Origin: an uncultured Saprospiraceae bacterium
GTDB lineage: Bacteria; Bacteroidota; Bacteroidia; Chitinophagales; Saprospiraceae
Direction: 5' to 3'
NCBI GenBank assembly: GCA_938015415.1
Contig: CALLPK010000066.1
Span: 1 to 64,000, forward strand
DNA: 64,000 nucleotides
In this document: positions 11,101 to 20,000 of the stretch, piece by piece
Numbering within the stretch: position 1 is the stretch's first letter
Layout: every line of letters begins with the position of its first letter
Position numbers and translations under genes: made by a program
Notes under the pieces: generated by a model
Seen by the model: the letters and a program-made list of their open reading frames with translations, nothing else
Databases searched by the model: none
What the model was told of the DNA's origin: nothing

Positions 11101-11464
11101 AATTAGTTTACATGATGCTTATACACCAGCCGAAGCGTACAATGCTGCGGATGGCCTGATGGATGTACAGTTAAGATTTAGAGAAGCTTCTGTTGACGAA
11201 AAATCTGCTTTCAGATTATTCCAGAATCAACCGAATCCATTCCGTACGGAAACCAAGATTAGCTTCCAGTTACCTGAAAATGGTATGGCTACCTTGGTGA
11301 TTTATGACGTAGCAGGTAGAATGCTGAAAAGCATGACTAAGGAGTATGCTGCTGGATACAACGAAGAAGTGATCGAACGGTCTGAATTAAATGCCACGGG
11401 TATTTTATTCTACCAACTGTCAACAGATTATGGCGTTGCTACTAAGAAGATGATTCTTAAGTAA
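5117..11464 (+). CDS. Large T9SS-exported metzincin-like metalloprotease with SprB/HYR repeats, dockerin-like and cohesin-like tail
   Basis: The 2115-residue protein starts with a signal peptide (to about residue 40, ending FGQQ). A reprolysin-like domain (about 190-430) contains HENGHLWDGEH at 378-388, with the three His and the Glu at metzincin spacing, and a Met-turn-like TTIMSP about 20 residues later. The usual Gly at motif position 8 is Asp385, with Gly386 next. Three SprB-like repeats (about 430-700) and some eight HYR-like repeats (about 720-1540, recurring RTWTATDDCG) follow. The tail has a regulatory-like fold (about 1705), dockerin-like helices (1764-1815), a cohesin-like domain (1894-2020) and a T9SS type A sorting domain (2032-2115). 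A secreted protease or giant surface protein is inferred; activity is uncertain because of the altered motif. Confidence 0.85.
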   Translation: MKKLQRFNCRKSNWIKLSLQWPMVLLMVLFCIPILFGQQALQGEKISYSHPELATTFSSYEVHELEMTELSSLTSGADQEALLFNLAIGSFNWQLNLVSNPLIAPGLQTTVLTENGVEYWDINKTHTYKGYVNGDPDSKVRMSIYEDRIIGMVKTNEEEYFIEPLATLLSDNTISPDRYVLYNVKDVVADPSIKCGSVAAHSNNGQQQHLHSGQSGSGSSGSVLMTCMEVDFALAAAFDMVDKFGNVADVQTHILDITNMMEALYDDFMLTYIVTEIVIPATLAADPWTRSPQMDELLDETDPPFDMLPGFEPWAATGFINPHDIGQLWVARDVISDVTGTGLAGRAGGIGVVCTPQQYNVCEDYTTDMNRLRVLSAHENGHLWDGEHRLSDDGTTIMSPTIVAAATDWSADNITQMQAHIDSRTCLSACGCDITITGSAAMPTSCIGADDGTITITATSADPITYSIAGPDGPAPVATNTTGIFTGLAPGNYSARAELTTGPTCTEVVNIEVLDAACTVSIDGANATAPSCPGTDDGSLVVTSSACGGSINFSTAGSFTVTLTTPGGNISRINRSPTTFNGLAPGSYALRLENDADATCFVTSVVVIPEAACDISIDGVTAMGESCINAADGSITAVASHCGTFNYRLTGPDGPAVVGTNTTGMFTGLDVGVYVITATSDADANCSTMVSAEIMPGNDLVVDCSNIQNQDLACVEDLPAANTSLVTVLESCGVATVTSGDIQNTGTGCPGSPILINRTYVISDGVNTDEECSQLFTIESTNGPTITFCPVNITVNCGADISLTALGTATATQECDLVGGNIVVIGSQDTTTPGACPQESSVRRVFTATDVCGRTSTCEQIIIIQDGAPPVLTIPANTTAECDDDYTPTAAGAGIATATDNCGGLVNITSADVIVPGGTCPQIFMIQRTWTATDECGLSTQDVQMISITDSDAPVITCPLNATISCEEDRTPGALGFATATDNCDADVAITFADNFVAGACPQAGILTRTWTATDDCGLTMTCDQIITITDIVDPIILTCPSNMNIECDQPTSPDFTGRPVAVDNCDLEVASSFFDVMTPGVCAQEMTITRTWTVRDDCGNTAACVQILNITDETAPIITCPESTIVECDQDTTPFTGVTGVATAVDNCDPTPIITTLPDFIIPGDCVNEFTIERTWVATDDCGNSTSCTQTIFVQDTTDPVITCPADVTIECDVDRSPATNGTATATDNCTADGDIIIEFNDVIIPGPCANTFTIERTWTATDECELFSTCLQIINVEDTTPPVAPAPPADITVQCPQDIPVPIELTAIDNCAGPITVLPTSRITNRECATRFTFTYTWTFDDGCGNVTAISQVITVIDTEPLVLNSSPPDQVVDCQVNVIPQEHLVDAMSPCENPLTITSSISDPIGPLGCNGTRYIITYTISDDCGRVITTTQTYTIQNEGPEILCGNEVCYLPCTVSGTELMATFNEFAERAVVVDACEESVFTVTNNFNPNSLGDCGSVLVVTFTATDACGRTGTCTAPVVVVDDEAPTVSGSVPTAIRNCSDINGLQYISWINSTIADLNATDNCGAVSASYQPLMPNTTFEEGFPFARTNVTFTFSDECGNDLEVPGVYNLRSTAPAFVGELEDQMITCPATPAFDTPVFVNGCSGGTLTFVDDSSGGSCPGGYTVTRTWTVTDDTGAGSTIQQTIFVMGSNTQMSTVAGLIITEMDEPVEDVAVSLNYSGTSFAQEEMTAEDGLYNFATPTNNDYEIQPNRNNDPLNGVTTYDLILLGQHLLDIQSLNSPYQMIAADVNKSGTISSLDMIALRRLILLIDEEFNNNTSWRFVDAAYEFTDTSNPFAQTFPETATVNDLVNEMASDFIAVKVGDLNNSAQPNQLASGDTRSKDADLIFQLEDQLVDAGETFSVSFNATDFDEILGYQFTLKYNADQVNFEDMEPYELRSLNADNFGVRVDEGIITTSWNRETPLSLTKGSTAFTLTFTAKEPVRISEVISLHDAYTPAEAYNAADGLMDVQLRFREASVDEKSAFRLFQNQPNPFRTETKISFQLPENGMATLVIYDVAGRMLKSMTKEYAAGYNEEVIERSELNATGILFYQLSTDYGVATKKMILK

Positions 11465-11496
11465 GCGCTGGTAATTTCATTTACCATTATATGAGC

Positions 11497-11535
11497 AAAG
11501 CCATTGATTGGATAATCAATCAATGGCTTTCTTTT
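11497..11535 (+). terminator. Intrinsic terminator after the metalloprotease gene
   Basis: AAAGCCATTGATTG (11497-11510) pairs perfectly with CAATCAATGGCTTT (11517-11530), followed by C and five T. Confidence 0.85.
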
Positions 11536-11587
11536 TAGAAAAATCAATCTGACTGTTGAAATAACAGTAGGGTTATTATTTGTGTAG

Positions 11588-11620
11588 GCCTCTTTTCCTT
11601 TGGGAAAAGGGGCTTTTTTT
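11588..11620 (+). terminator. Second plus-strand terminator in tandem
   Basis: GCCTCTTTTCC (11588-11598) pairs with GGAAAAGGGGC (11603-11613), followed by seven T. It overlaps the last bases of the minus-strand gene ending at 11619. It is redundant with the terminator at 11497 unless a short RNA is made between them. Confidence 0.7.
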
Positions 11621-12164
11621 AAAAGTCAATACGAGTAGCATTCGCAGCGACAGTGATGGGTTCCATTATTTCAATTTTTCTATTGGTCAGAATACGACGG
11701 TCACCTTGATAGGTAACGTATAAGGATAATTTATAATTGCCAGCCTTTTTATAGATATGAGAGTCTGTTCTTTGATTGAGTATTCGACGTACTCCGTCTC
11801 CGAAGTCAAGCAGATATTCTGCGTTTTGATTAAAATTTTCTACTTCAAAAAGTACAGGAGTGAGGGCTTCACGTGGACCTCCAATGTGAAGTTGCTTGCC
11901 TATAATTTTTTCCTCCTTAGCAGGTTCTTTTATGACAACAAGTAAACCTTTAGTATCATCTGAACGATTGTCATCAACGGATCCCTTGTAGATAGAAGTA
12001 CCGGAGATCGTGTCCTTTCTGAATTTCATATTATCAAGAATCAGGCAAAGTCCAATACAACCAAAAATAACAAATATAGAGATGAGGGTTATTTCGGCAA
12101 ATTTTTGACTTGGCTTTTCTGGGAGATTTGTAGCTCTCTTATACGCTCTTTTTTGATCTGGCAT
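11619..12164 (-). CDS. Single-pass membrane protein with a PKD-like domain
   Basis: 181 residues. A basic N-terminus of about 22 residues precedes one transmembrane helix (about 24-44), giving an N-in topology. A linker and a PKD-like beta-sandwich follow (about 100-170) with YLLDFGDGVRR and IYKKAGNYKLSLYV, the usual FGDG and HxYxxxGxYxVxL hallmarks. It probably acts in the periplasm, anchored in the inner membrane. No enzymatic residues are visible and no partner gene adjoins, so the function is unknown. Small proteins of this shape also occur in Bacteroidota envelope machines such as type VI secretion loci, but nothing else here supports that. Confidence 0.75.
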   Translation of the reverse strand: MPDQKRAYKRATNLPEKPSQKFAEITLISIFVIFGCIGLCLILDNMKFRKDTISGTSIYKGSVDDNRSDDTKGLLVVIKEPAKEEKIIGKQLHIGGPREALTPVLFEVENFNQNAEYLLDFGDGVRRILNQRTDSHIYKKAGNYKLSLYVTYQGDRRILTNRKIEIMEPITVAANATRIDF

Positions 12165-12422
12165 GGGCGGATTTATAGTGTTGTGTGTGTAAATAGAGAT
12201 AGCAAAAACTAAACCACTTATTATTTTTTTTAAAATATATAGGTAGGGGCTTAGAAGTACTTAAAAAAATACATAGTTGTATTCTTTAAGTAACTTTAGT
12301 TTATTGAGGTTATGATTTCAGATTATCTTCTTGTTCGAAATACAATAAGAAAGTGAAGTAATGCAAATATATATTAAAATAATTATATATGCAATTCAAA
12401 GGATAGATAAATTTAACAACTT

Positions 12423-13616
12423 TTATTTTAAAGCAAGAGCAGGATTCTCGGTTTCGGCGGGTAAGAGCAGCCATAGATTTCCATAGTGGTGTAAACGACC
12501 AGCCTGTCGACGGCCCTCGTACCCCACTCCGGTATAAAGATCAACGTGGCCTGGGCCTTTAATTGCGCCACCTATATCCTGAGCAACTACCAGTCGGTAT
12601 TCATGGTTGACCACTTTGTTTTTATTATCTACTACCGGAACGCTGGCCAGTAAAATGCTTCCCATCGGAATATAGCGCGTGTCCACTGCAATAGAATGCA
12701 TCTCAGTCAATGGAACCAGTCCTGCTCCTTTTGGCATTGAATTGACTGGTTTGAAAAATACATAAGAAGGATTACTAAACAGAATTTCATGTGCTTTTTC
12801 CGGATGCTCCCGTAAATATTTTTTAATAAATTGTAACGAAACATGCTGAGGAGTCGTCAATCCCTTTTCTAGCATATAAGTACCAATACTGGCGTAAGAT
12901 TTACGATTCGAACCAGTAAAGGCAAATAATTCTTGCGTACCATCTTCGTATTCTACAATCCCTGATCCTTGTATCTGCATGATATAAATATCAATCAGAC
13001 TTTTTGCGTAAGCTAACTCTAAATTTCTTCCTTTCAGGACCAAGTCACCGTCAATTTCTTTACGGGAAGGTAAAACTCCCTGCCAATCTTGTGGAAAGGT
13101 GTAAATAGGATAAGGAAATTCTTTAGATTGTACACTACTAACGGGAAGCACCGGAGTATAATAACCAGTAAAATGAACATTTCCCCGTTCATCTTGTCCC
13201 TTTATTTTATGAGCATCCAACTGATGAATAATTTCAGCCAAGTCGCCATTTTTCGCCTTCATCAGAATATCCGCTGTTTTTTGCAGTTGCTCGTTAGAAA
13301 CCATCAGATTCCCTACCTTTTGCGGAGTCTTACGTTTCTTATATTTTAATAACTTTTTTTGCTGCTTTAGCGCGGTTAGCACTGATTCGGTTATTTCCGG
13401 AAAGTGAGCGGCACTAATAGCCTGAGATGCGTAAAGTTCTTTTTGTAAAGGGGCGGAATGTTTTTTACCGTTAGAAGAAAAATCATGCTCAACCACCAAA
13501 GGAGACGCTTCATCAAGCTCGCTTTGTAAGGGCAGGTTCTTTTCTAAAGAAGGTTGATAACAGCTACTAGCCATCATACCCGCTAGGAATAGCAGAGATA
13601 AAATAATCTTGTTCAT
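12423..13616 (-). CDS. mltA: Membrane-bound lytic murein transglycosylase A (lipoprotein)
   Basis: 397 residues. The N-terminus is a lipoprotein signal with lipobox ASSC at about residue 19, so the enzyme is probably anchored in a membrane and acts on peptidoglycan, cleaving between MurNAc and GlcNAc with 1,6-anhydro product formation (family knowledge). The MltA domain includes FTGYYTPVLP, the IQGSGIVEYEDG segment and the 3D domain VAQDIGGAIKGPGHVDLY, whose Asp347 and Asp359 form the conserved pair containing the catalytic Asp. Length suits the family. It is a single gene with its own promoter-like site about 90 bases upstream. Confidence 0.93.
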   Translation of the reverse strand: MNKIILSLLFLAGMMASSCYQPSLEKNLPLQSELDEASPLVVEHDFSSNGKKHSAPLQKELYASQAISAAHFPEITESVLTALKQQKKLLKYKKRKTPQKVGNLMVSNEQLQKTADILMKAKNGDLAEIIHQLDAHKIKGQDERGNVHFTGYYTPVLPVSSVQSKEFPYPIYTFPQDWQGVLPSRKEIDGDLVLKGRNLELAYAKSLIDIYIMQIQGSGIVEYEDGTQELFAFTGSNRKSYASIGTYMLEKGLTTPQHVSLQFIKKYLREHPEKAHEILFSNPSYVFFKPVNSMPKGAGLVPLTEMHSIAVDTRYIPMGSILLASVPVVDNKNKVVNHEYRLVVAQDIGGAIKGPGHVDLYTGVGYEGRRQAGRLHHYGNLWLLLPAETENPALALK

Positions 13617-13703
13617 GGGTCAAAAATGCTTTCTAAAATCTATATTTGGTTTTCAGGATACTCGGTAATTTCAGTGTATTCTGGGGTTTTCCCAAAAGCG
13701 GCG

Positions 13704-13734
13704 CAAAGATAAGACATTTTATTACCTTAGTCAA
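13704..13734 (-). promoter_or_regulatory. Bacteroidota-type promoter for mltA
   Basis: On the minus strand TTG (13734-13732) is followed after 20 bases by TATCTTTG (13711-13704), matching the Bacteroidota -33/-7 consensus. Transcription would start near 13697, about 80 bases before the mltA ATG. Confidence 0.7.
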
Positions 13735-14061
13735 TAATATGACTTACACTCGTCCTCCTAAACGCTAATCCATACAAAATGTTCTACCATAAATAGGGTA
13801 ATTATCCTTTTTGTTAAAGATATGAAGCTGTTTTGACCGCTTTTTTGATGGTAATATTTCGGTTTGGTGCAATTATTCACTAAATTTACTTTTTTACAAA
13901 AAAAGCCCCTTGGCCCTTCATAAAGCAGCGAAATTCCTCAATTTTCTGAAAAAGCTGCTTTTCAATTTTCCTTTTCCCCTATTGTAGCAACTAAAAAAAG
14001 AGAATATTTCAATCCCGAAATATTACTTGATTATATTTTATTGATAGAAACAAAAAAGAAC
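13735..14061. other. Intergenic region upstream of the sugar-dehydrogenase-like gene
   Basis: No gene is seen. AAAGCAGC (13922-13929) and GCTGCTTT (13954-13961) can form a hairpin in the probable leader of the plus-strand gene. A TTG at 14041 is an alternative but less likely start for that gene. Confidence 0.4.
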
Positions 14062-17000
14062 ATGATTTTAGCCTATTTACGAGCATTTATACAACTATCC
14101 CTCGGCTTTCTCTTACTCTTTTTAACTACAAATGTCCAGGCCCAACCTGCAGGATTTGCTGATGTGCCTTACACCAGTGATTTTTCGATGGCCGTAGGAA
14201 TGACTTTTGACGACAATGGCCGGATGTACGTTTGGGAACGAAACGGTCTGGTATGGATTGTAGAGAATGGCGTTAAATCATCACAGCCACTTATTGATAT
14301 CAGCGACGAAGTTGGCGGCTGGCGAGATTTCGGATTATTAGGTTTTGCTTTGGATCCTGACTTTTTATCAAATGGGTATATCTATTTATGCTACGTAGTG
14401 GATCGGCACCATCTGATAAATGCCGGAACTGCCAATTATAATCCCAATACCAACGAATATTTTGCCGCAACGATTGGCCGAATTACCCGCTACCAGGCCC
14501 AGTCAAATAACAATTTTAACAGTGTCAATTATAATTCCCGACAGGTTTTAGTGGGAGCGACACCCAACAGTGGGCCCCCCATTCTTCACCAATCTCACGG
14601 CACGGGCGCGCTGGTTTTTGGAACCGATGGTACCTTATTAGCTAGTTTTGGAGACGGTGCATCTTATACTTCGGTCGATGAAGGATCTGCTCCGGAGACG
14701 TACTGGCAGCAAGGACTAGATGACGGAATCATTACCGCTGGTCAAAATGTAGGAGCATATCGTTGTCAGCAATTAAATTCATTGAGTGGAAAAATCGTCA
14801 GAATAGACCCGATCACTGGTAACGGTTTACCGAGCAATCCTTACTATCAATCCGGTAACCCTGGATCGAATCGCTCGAAGGTTTGGACTATTGGATTACG
14901 TAATCCTTGCCGAATGACGCTGCAACCTGAAACGGGTAGTCATAATCCTGCCGACGGTGATCCGGGCGTTTTATTTGTTGGAGATGTAGGATGGGGCAAT
15001 CGGGAGGAATTAAATATTGTGGATGCGCCGGGACAAAATTTTGGGTGGCCAAAATTTGAAGGAATGACGAATCAGCCTGGCTATAATAACAATAGTTTTA
15101 CTCCGTCAACTCACGAGCGACCTAAACTGGATTGGCGAAATTCAACCCCGAGAGGTTTGGTCAATGGATCGATTGTCAACGTAGGCTCCAGCCAGCTACC
15201 CGGACCCAGCTTTCAGGGCAACTGCTCCATCGGGGGAACCTGGTATACCGGAAATGACTTTCCGGCTAATTACCAAAATTCTTACTTTCACGCGGACTAC
15301 GGGGGAGACTGGATCAAGCAGATAAAATTTGATGATAGTAGCAATCCAGTAAGCGTCAATAACTTTATTGAGGGGGTAGAAGGGGTCGTCTTCGTCGCTA
15401 CTTCTCCGATTGATGGTGGGTTATATTATTTGGCCGGTGCGGCCGGAAACAATAATCCGAACATGAATACGGTTCGAAAAATTTCTTACACAGGAGGTAA
15501 TTTACCTCCCGTAGCAGTTGCTTCTTCGGACGTGCTTTTTGGCAGCGGACCCTTGACCGTTCAGTTTTCAGGAGATCAGAGCTATGATCCCGATAATGAT
15601 AATCTAACGTATACCTGGGATTTTGGGGATGGAACATCTAATAGTACCGAAGTTAATCCCAGTCATGTTTTTACGACCACGGCTACCGGCCCTATTTCTT
15701 TTAATGTACGACTGACCGTGCGGGATAACGGAAATCTAACTTCTCAAGAGATTATTCCCATTTCGTTAAACAATACACCTCCAAATATTGTGTCGGTTAG
15801 TATTAATAATATCAATACTTTTTCGCCAACGAATCCCACGACCCTTAATCTTAGTGCTGTTGTCACCGACGCAGAGCATAGTAATAATAGTTTGACTTAT
15901 ACGTGGGTTACAGAATTACATCATAACAATCATTTTCATCCCGAACCGGGAGACAATAATAAGGTTACTACGACGCAACTATCACCCGTAGGCTGTGACG
16001 GTTCCACCTATTTTTACAGAATAAAACTATTTGTCACCGATCCTCGGGGATTAACCGATACGTATCAAAAGGATATTTTTCCTGCTTGTTCTGGTACGAA
16101 TCAGACGATTAATTTTAATAATATTGCTGATAAATTAACGACTAGTAATAATTTTAACGCAGTGGCCAGTGCCAGTTCCGGATTACCCGTTATTTTACAT
16201 ATTGTTAGTGGTCCCGCCACGATAAGTGGGAATACTATTTCTTTAACCGGACAACCCGGAACGGTCGTTGTCAGGGCCATTCAAAATGGGAATAGTACCT
16301 ACCGTCCGGCTATCCCTCAGGAACGAACTTTTACCGTTTCGCAAATTGGTGGAGGAACTGGAATTTCCGGAACATACTTTAATAACTCAAATTTAACCGC
16401 TCCGATCTTTACACGAATTGATCCGGTCATTGATTTTAACTGGGGATCCGGTAGCCCGGGTGGGGGGATTGCTGCCGAAACATTTTCCGTTCGCTGGGAA
16501 GGGGAAATCTTACCCGAATTTAGCCAAAACTATACCTTCCGTACAACCACAGATGATGGAGTACGTCTTTGGATCAATGATCAACAGATTATCGACCAGT
16601 GGGTCGCTCAGGGTGCTACTCCCCATACCGGTACCATCAATCTTACGGCAAATAATAAAGTAAATATCAGAATGGAATATTACGAGGCCACGGGATCGGC
16701 TTCTGCCAAACTGGAATGGAGTAGTAGTAGCCAACCCTGGGAAATAATTCCACAAAATTTGTTATTTCCTAATTCAATAGATAATATTTCTCCGACGATT
16801 ACCCTAACCACAGCATCTAGTAATGTTAGTGGACCTTATAGCGTCAACGCAGCGTTTAGCGAATCCATTACCGGACTGACCGTGAATGATTTTACGGTAA
16901 ACAATGCCACGATTAGTGGTCTTTCTGGCTCGGGCCAAAGCTATAGTTTCACTGTGAATCCAACCAGTGATGGAACGGTTTCTGTTCGGTTACCTGCCAA

Positions 17001-20000
17001 TCGAACGATTGATGCTGCGGGGAACGGAAATTTAATTTCTAATAATCTGGTCGTCACCTATTCGGCCAATACCGGAGGATGTAATAATCCGACCAATCTG
17101 GCACTGAATCAACCTGCTACCCAATCCAGTAATTATAATGGAGGTGGTGCTACTGCTGATTTGGCGGTAGATGGAAATACCAGCGGTAACTGGTGGTCCC
17201 AATTTTCTGTTTCCAGTACTGGCTGGCAGTCAAATCCCTGGTGGGAAGTTGACCTGGGGGGCGTGAAAGATATTACCGATATCAACGTCTATAACCGGAC
17301 CGATTGCTGTGCGGATCAATTAAATAATTATTATATTTTTATTTCGGACGTACCTTTTTCCTCCACCACTATCAATGGTAGTTTAGGTCAAGCGGGGGTC
17401 GGGGATTATCTGCAAAGCACCATTGCAGGAACGCCTTCTACGGTGGCGATCAACCGGACCGGAAGATATGTTAGGCTACACAAAAACGGCGCTGGATTTA
17501 TGGCACTGGCCGAGGTGGAAGTAAATGGTTGCGACGGTAGCGGACCCGGAGATACGACGCCACCCAATGTGACTTTGACTACCGCATCTAATACGGTCAA
17601 CGGACCCTTTACCGTCAATGCAGCTTTTACGGAAACTATTACGGGATTGACCTTATCTGATTTTACCGTAACCAACGGAACTAAATCTGGACTGAGTGGA
17701 TCTGGTAGTAATTTTAGTTTTACCGTAACGCCCGGCTCGGTTGGAACGGTTTCTGTTCGATTGCCGGTTAATCGGGTAACCGATGCGGCGGGCAATGGTA
17801 ATACCATTTCAAATATTTTAAACATATCTTATTCCACTACTAATAACTGTAGCAATATTACCAATGCCGGGGCGATCAGTGGAAATGAATCCATTTGTGA
17901 TGCCTACGACCCCTCTAATATTAGTAATCAGAGCAGTCCCTCCGGAGGAAGTGGTACCATTACCTACCGTTGGCAGCGATCCACGGCTTCTCCTACCGGA
18001 CCCTGGACGGTGATTAGTGGTGCGACCTCAGCTGGCTATAATCCTGGTACAATTACTCAGACAACCTGGTATCGCCGGGGGGCAAGAAGAGCAAACTGTA
18101 CTTCTTTTATCTATACCAGCGCAGTAGAAAAAGAAGTCAGAACTTGTGGTGGTCCCACAAATTATTGTAATGCCCAGGGGCAGACACCGTGGATTGAGTG
18201 GATTGAGAATGTAACGATTGGATCTATTAACAATAATTCTGTAAAAGATCTCTACGGTGATTTTACCAGTTTGAGTACGGACGTGGCGCGTGGTGCAACG
18301 GTACCGTTATCCTTAAGCCATCGTTTTAGCTGGACGACTTTTGACGAATATATCCGGGTGTGGGTAGACTGGAACCAGGATGGCGATTTTAATGATAGTG
18401 GTGAAACTGAAATATCCAGAATAAGTACGGCGCCTCCTTTGGGTACCACTTTAGTAACCGTTAATATGAATATTACCGTTCCAGCAGGTGCAGTACTGGG
18501 AAGTACCCGCATGAGAATTGCCATGCAACGAGAAGCATATGCAGGCCCCTGCGAAACTTTCCAGTTAGGAGAAGTGGAAGATTACACCTTGAACGTTACT
18601 GGTAGCGCAGGACCACAAAATCAAACGATTACTTTCAATCCACTCATTGCCCGAGCTGGAACCAATCCTCCTTTTACCATTTTGGCAACGGCTACATCCG
18701 GTTTACCCGTCAGCTTTACCCGGGTCTCCGGGCCTGCCACGGTATCCGGCAATACGGTCACCCTGAATGGAAACGAAGGAACGGTAACCATCCGTGCTAA
18801 CCAAGCAGGTAATACCAGCTGGAATGCGGCACCTGCGGTAACCCGATCATTTGAAGTCGTTACCGGAAATCAGATACCTGCCGTTGTGATTAACAGTCCA
18901 ACCCAAAATCAAAATATCAACGGTTCAAGCGTCACCGTTAATTATACCGTATCTGGTGATTTGGCTTTGTTTAATTCCGAGCATTTATTATTAACGCTGG
19001 ATAATGGTACCCCCGTAGATATTCATAATTTAACCGGGACATATACTTTTACGAATGTAGCTTCAGGAAATCATACCATCAGAGCGCAAGTAGCCGAGCA
19101 AACCAGTCATACACCGCTGGCGCATCCCGAAGCGACGGATCTGGTTAGTTTTTCTACTACCTCAAGCCAACAGAACCAAACCATTAATTTTCCTCCATTG
19201 GCTGATAAGCAGGTGACCGATGGGCCTTTTACCATCTCTGCGACGGCTTCTTCTGGCTTGCCAGTGACTTTTGCCGTCACGGGAGGCCCTGCTACGATTA
19301 ATGGAAATACAGTAACCTTGAATGGGATTGCGGGAGCAGTAACCATCCGGGCTACGCAACCGGGTAATGGTAGCTGGAATGCGGCACCACCCGTTTTTCA
19401 GAGTTTTACCGTTAGCGGTGGAAACAGTCCGGGATATTGTGAATCGCTGGGCAGTGCACCGTGGCAGGCCTGGATCAGTAATGTGAGTTTTGGAAATTTA
19501 ATTAACAATAGTAGTAAAGAACGTTACGGAGATTTTACGAATTTAAGTGCAACGGTAAGTCGTGGATCCGCTACGGCCATTAGCCTACAACCTACTTTTA
19601 GTTACACTCACTGGGATATGTATTTTCGGGTATGGATAGATTATAATCAGGATGGAGATTTTGCGGATAACGGAGAGACGGTACTTTCCAGAATTGTAAC
19701 GGCCGGGGCCAATGGGTCAACCCGACCTCCGGCGACGGGTAATATTACGATTCCCAGCACCGCAGGGACGGGTAGTACGCGTATGCGGGTGAGTATGCAA
19801 CGGGGTAGTTACGCAGCGCCTTGTGAGAATTTTGAATATGGAGAGGTAGAAGATTATACCGTTAATATTACCAGTGGTGGGAATGGATTGATCGTAGATC
19901 CGGATGCCGCTATTTTATTTTTATCAACCGTCCGGTTGAATAGTGGGATACAGCTGAATTGGGTAACAAATACAGAACTACAGAACGATTATTTTGAGAT

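Noticed and set aside
11619-12164. Type VI secretion component
   Set aside because: The membrane helix plus PKD-like layout is compatible, but no other type VI gene is in the window.
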